Below are positions 60,899 through 64,000 of a stretch of 64,000 bases of DNA, one piece after another. Position 1 is the stretch's first letter. Every line of letters starts with the position of its first letter. The DNA lies in NCBI GenBank assembly GCA_028532985.1, contig JANCIK010000001.1, positions 620,001-684,000 of the forward strand, in the 5' to 3' direction. The position numbers were made by a program, and so were the translations under genes. The stretch comes from Stropharia rugosoannulata. Taxonomy: Eukaryota > Basidiomycota > Agaricomycetes > Agaricales > Strophariaceae. The notes beneath the pieces were generated by a model. It saw nothing but the letters and a program-made list of their open reading frames with translations. It searched no databases and was not told the DNA's origin.

Positions 60899-62541
60899 TG
60901 TATGAGGCCTCATACAAGCTCTACTCAGGGGCCTCCGAGCAGTTGACGGGAAGAAGCACCAATCAGCTCTGAATTGTCATGAAGTGATGGAACTTCTTGT
61001 ATTTGTATGATATGGCTAGCGTGACCAGGACATCCTGTTAACGCTCCTTCTTTGCCCCCCACGGTCCGCCCCGCAATGCTTTTTCGATGTTCTTCTGTAT
61101 AGTTCCTGGCGCCTTCGGCGCGGGAATATTTTTTATGTAGTGTTGCCAAGCTGAAATGTTGTATCTCCGTTTCTTTTCAGGTGACTGTTATGACTATTAT
61201 GCTTTCATTCTTCACTTGTTACATCATTTATGTTTCCTACCTTTTGTCATGCTCTCTGCATAGGGCACATTCCTTCTCTACCGAAACCGCATTATCTCCT
61301 GTTCTGTTTGTATTCCTCTCTAGCAACATGACTTGACTAGACCAGTTCCACTTTCATGTACGTGATGATATGCCGGCTTTTTTGGATATAAACGGGAAAT
61401 CATATTCCTGATTTAAGCTAGAGAACACCATCTAACCCTGATCAACCTGCCCTTCAACTATCCGCGCATAGATAACGATAGGAATCGGGTTTTGTTTTCC
61501 ATCACAGCTGTACTTAGTAAATTCATGATACGTTTGGAAGCAAATTCTGATGTACTTGCTCTGTTGTTATTCGGAGAGAACATATGTTCAAAGGTAACGG
61601 CAAGTATATATAACTACATACTATTATAGCACAAAACCCTAATCTCATGCCTTCAATCCAACATCGTTAGCTTTGTTCTGCCATCGTAGAGGTAAAGACG
61701 AATGCAAGCGCGCACCAATCCACGTTAAAGCAGTTTACGAAGACCTGATGCCGCCAAGTTGGCACCATCCGGCCTAGATTGCACGAGAAGTGCCGTTAAC
61801 GAAAGAAGCTTGCACAAAATATTGTGCGAACCAAGCTACACTGTCCGAAGCCAAAAGGGGTATTAGCGCAAAGGTTGATGGGCGGTTTACCCGAAGCCTC
61901 GACTGGGGAAGAGCATGCACATATTTTTCTTTTTCTTCTTCTCTGGCTTGTCTCTGGCTATGGCCTGCTATAGAGTCTCTGCGACGTCCAGTTGAAGATC
62001 CGAAGGAGGCTTTGTAATGCTTCTTCCACGACGAGATGCTTCATAACTTGATCTGTCAGCACATGTAGGGATCCACCAATGACCTAGTCGAGCACTTCAT
62101 GCATGAGAGGCATATACTGGCCTGTAGCTTCTTTCGTTAGTAATCAACGACGCAAGGATCTGGGGCCCTCTGGGGCCTCATTCTCGGATATTTTTAGGAC
62201 GCCCTACAACTCCCTACTAGCCCCAGCTCTAATGCGCCCAAGTTCACCTTTGAAGGACAAGGGAAGCAGTAGGCATTGCACAACTTACTCAGCAGCCATC
62301 GATATCACCTAGCCTTACTACGCTGGACGAGCGCCATTCCCGCCTTACCGCGCCGCCCGAATCTGTCGTGGCGCCTGCTGAGCGGTGCCGTATCCGCATC
62401 CCAGTCATTTCACCGACCAGAAAAATCCTCACGCAAATAGACCATACCATACGACACCGCGTGGATCCCGCTGCTGATAAGTAGGTCGACGCTAGTGCTT
62501 GAAGGTCGTGTCCACCCATAGTTGCCCTCAGATAGTTGAAC
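60899..62541. other. Gene-free stretch
   Basis: About 1.6 kb without a supportable gene. Open frames are under 110 codons and show no domain. No RNA gene or repeat was recognised. Confidence 0.45.
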
Positions 62542-63665
62542 ATGCCTGATATCGCCTCCACACCTGTACCCACGCAAAGCGTAGACGCGTCAGCGCCGCC
62601 CTGTAGCCTCAATAGCGATCCTAGCGATCCAAATTATCCGTCAATCGATGGTCGCGATAACATGCCTCCAATGAGCGCGATAAATCGAAACGGTTCAATG
62701 CCCACGGTCGACCCATTCACATCGGAGGAGAATCCCCACCAGCATCAAACAAGCGAGTCGACAAAAATTGCGCCTCTGCCAACCGCGTTGCTGCACGAAG
62801 ACCGCCTGCTTTCCCGTGTAGTGCGGGGAGATATGCCCCATGGAACTGCCCCACATCCGCCCCCACCCCCACAATATGGGGATGGAAACTTAAGACCGCC
62901 GGATATCATAGTCACCGATGAGCTGATTCATCCGGAGCGTCCACCGGGTCATATCTGCGACGGTAATGGGGGGTCGATACCTGCGATAGGCCCTCGCCTA
63001 CCGACGCCCGCCTACTCCTTGACCTGGTCGGCTCAACCCAGCACAGTAGAAGCCCCGCCGACACCGCGATTAGATCAGGACGCCGACGCCGTACGGTATA
63101 ACACAGCGTACGGAGTGGGGGTGGTGAGGCGGCTCCCAGAGGCATTCCCAGAGTATACAGGGTCCATATGCTCGGGAAGGGGGCCGCCGGAACCTCTGCC
63201 ACCATATGGGACGAACAACCCACCGCAATATAATCGCTTTTTACCCGCGACATTGCCGCACAAGCCGCAGACGAGGGCTAAGCTGTTATTCAAATACGGA
63301 TTTCGTGAGAGCATCCTCCATCGTACCATTCGCGAAACGTAACTCACATGAACAACTCAGTCTTCCCCGTCTTTTGGATTGTTGGCGCGTTGGCACTGAT
63401 TCGCTCTCGGCACCCATTGAATTCTGATTCCGGTTGGCCTTCTAATGGTGACTGTTTGAGATGGTGCAACGAGCACCTAGATGCAGAAGAGGATAGAATT
63501 GAGTACATGAAGCAGTTTCACGCTTGTGAGAGGAAATGGGCAAAGAGATGCCTACTGGCTGCCTTCTTGTTGACGTGCTTTGCCATAGCTTTCGGGGCAA
63601 CGGCGCTGGGTATCTCAAAAGCGACAGGAGGGGCAAACTCAATGGTCCCTCAGAGTGCAGGATAG
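62542..63665 (+). CDS. Proline-rich membrane protein with two C-terminal hydrophobic segments
   Basis: Exons 62542-63304 and 63361-63665 give 355 residues. The first ~240 residues are disordered and rich in Pro, Ser and Asp (HPPPPPQYGDG, PEPLPPYGTNNPPQY). The intron falls inside the first membrane segment, joining KYGF to LFPVFWIVGALAL. A hydrophilic loop follows with a Cys-containing NGDCLRWCNEHLD part. After the block ERKWAKRCLLA comes a second hydrophobic segment (AFLLTCFAIAFGATALGI). Many Agaricomycete genomes appear to hold proteins of this shape, with a conserved W-A-K/R-R-C-L motif (from memory). Function is unknown; both ends of the membrane pair probably face the cytosol. Confidence 0.7.
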
Positions 63666-64000
63666 TTGGCTCAAAATTTTCAAGATTCACGTCGGTCCTT
63701 GTTTATGCTGAACATGTGGCGCGATATATTCAGTGTAGTCGACGTCCATCCCCAGTGATATTAAAGCATACTGCATCTTTTCCCAATAATTTGAAAATGT
63801 AAGATTCGATTCCCCTTTCTTTCTACATCGACGCCTTATTGGCGGTTGACATATAACTGTCTTTTGAGAGATACAAGATAGAAATAAAAATATCTAGTAG
63901 TGAAGTCAAAGTCAGTTTTGACCTGTATTTTGAAATGACATTGCTTCTCACCGTGACGGAGCTCTAGTTGCACCACTTCCTAGCATTTTGGAAAAGTCTG
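63666..64000. other. Intergenic at the right edge
   Basis: 3' flank of the proline-rich membrane-protein gene. Nothing further was recognised. Confidence 0.5.

Overview
This window looks like a chromosome segment from a mushroom-forming basidiomycete (Agaricomycetes). Genes are split by many short GT-AG introns (mostly 49-105 nt), both strands are used, there are no operons, and the protein families are typical of the group: a Ras-regulated adenylate cyclase, HET-domain proteins, expanded F-box-like families, a PC-esterase and a Helitron. All exon joins below were built by eye from splice sites, reading phase and comparison between paralogs in the window; no search was run.

Layout. 1-5.7 kb: the tail of a thioesterase gene, SQS1 (RGG + R3H + G-patch splicing factor), and a complete carrier-protein/thioesterase gene (ACP-TE) on the minus strand. 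5.7-8.0 kb: no genes. 7,975-15,610: an apparently complete autonomous Helitron with recognisable 3' hairpin/CTAG and 5' TC ends in an A|T target, a 1,763-residue Rep/helicase, an accessory protein and a 5x32-bp CCAAT repeat near its 5' end. 16-20 kb: a PC-esterase-like membrane enzyme and a third ACP-TE copy. 20.3-24.9 kb: two HET-domain paralogs, tail to tail. 25.9-33.5 kb: adenylate cyclase and the ER SNARE USE1. 34-35.4 kb: two decayed copies of a small secreted protein. 36-43.2 kb: a signal-peptide/one-TM protein, a 4.2-kb gene-free stretch and a Cps1-like GT2 polysaccharide synthase. 45.8-58.2 kb: three F-box-like paralogs (one frameshifted), a shorter F-box-like protein, a second signal-peptide/one-TM protein and a multi-pass membrane protein. 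58.5-63.7 kb: a wax-synthase-like MBOAT enzyme, an SNX3-type sorting nexin and a proline-rich two-TM protein.

How the genes relate. Housekeeping genes (SQS1, adenylate cyclase, USE1, SNX3, the GT2 enzyme) are interspersed with multi-copy accessory genes: three ACP-TE copies, two HET genes, four F-box-like genes, two one-TM proteins and two secreted-protein pseudogenes. The most unusual items are the stand-alone ACP-TE family, whose phosphopantetheine serine codon is split by a conserved intron; the Helitron with a second gene and helically phased CCAAT repeats; and the HET pair.
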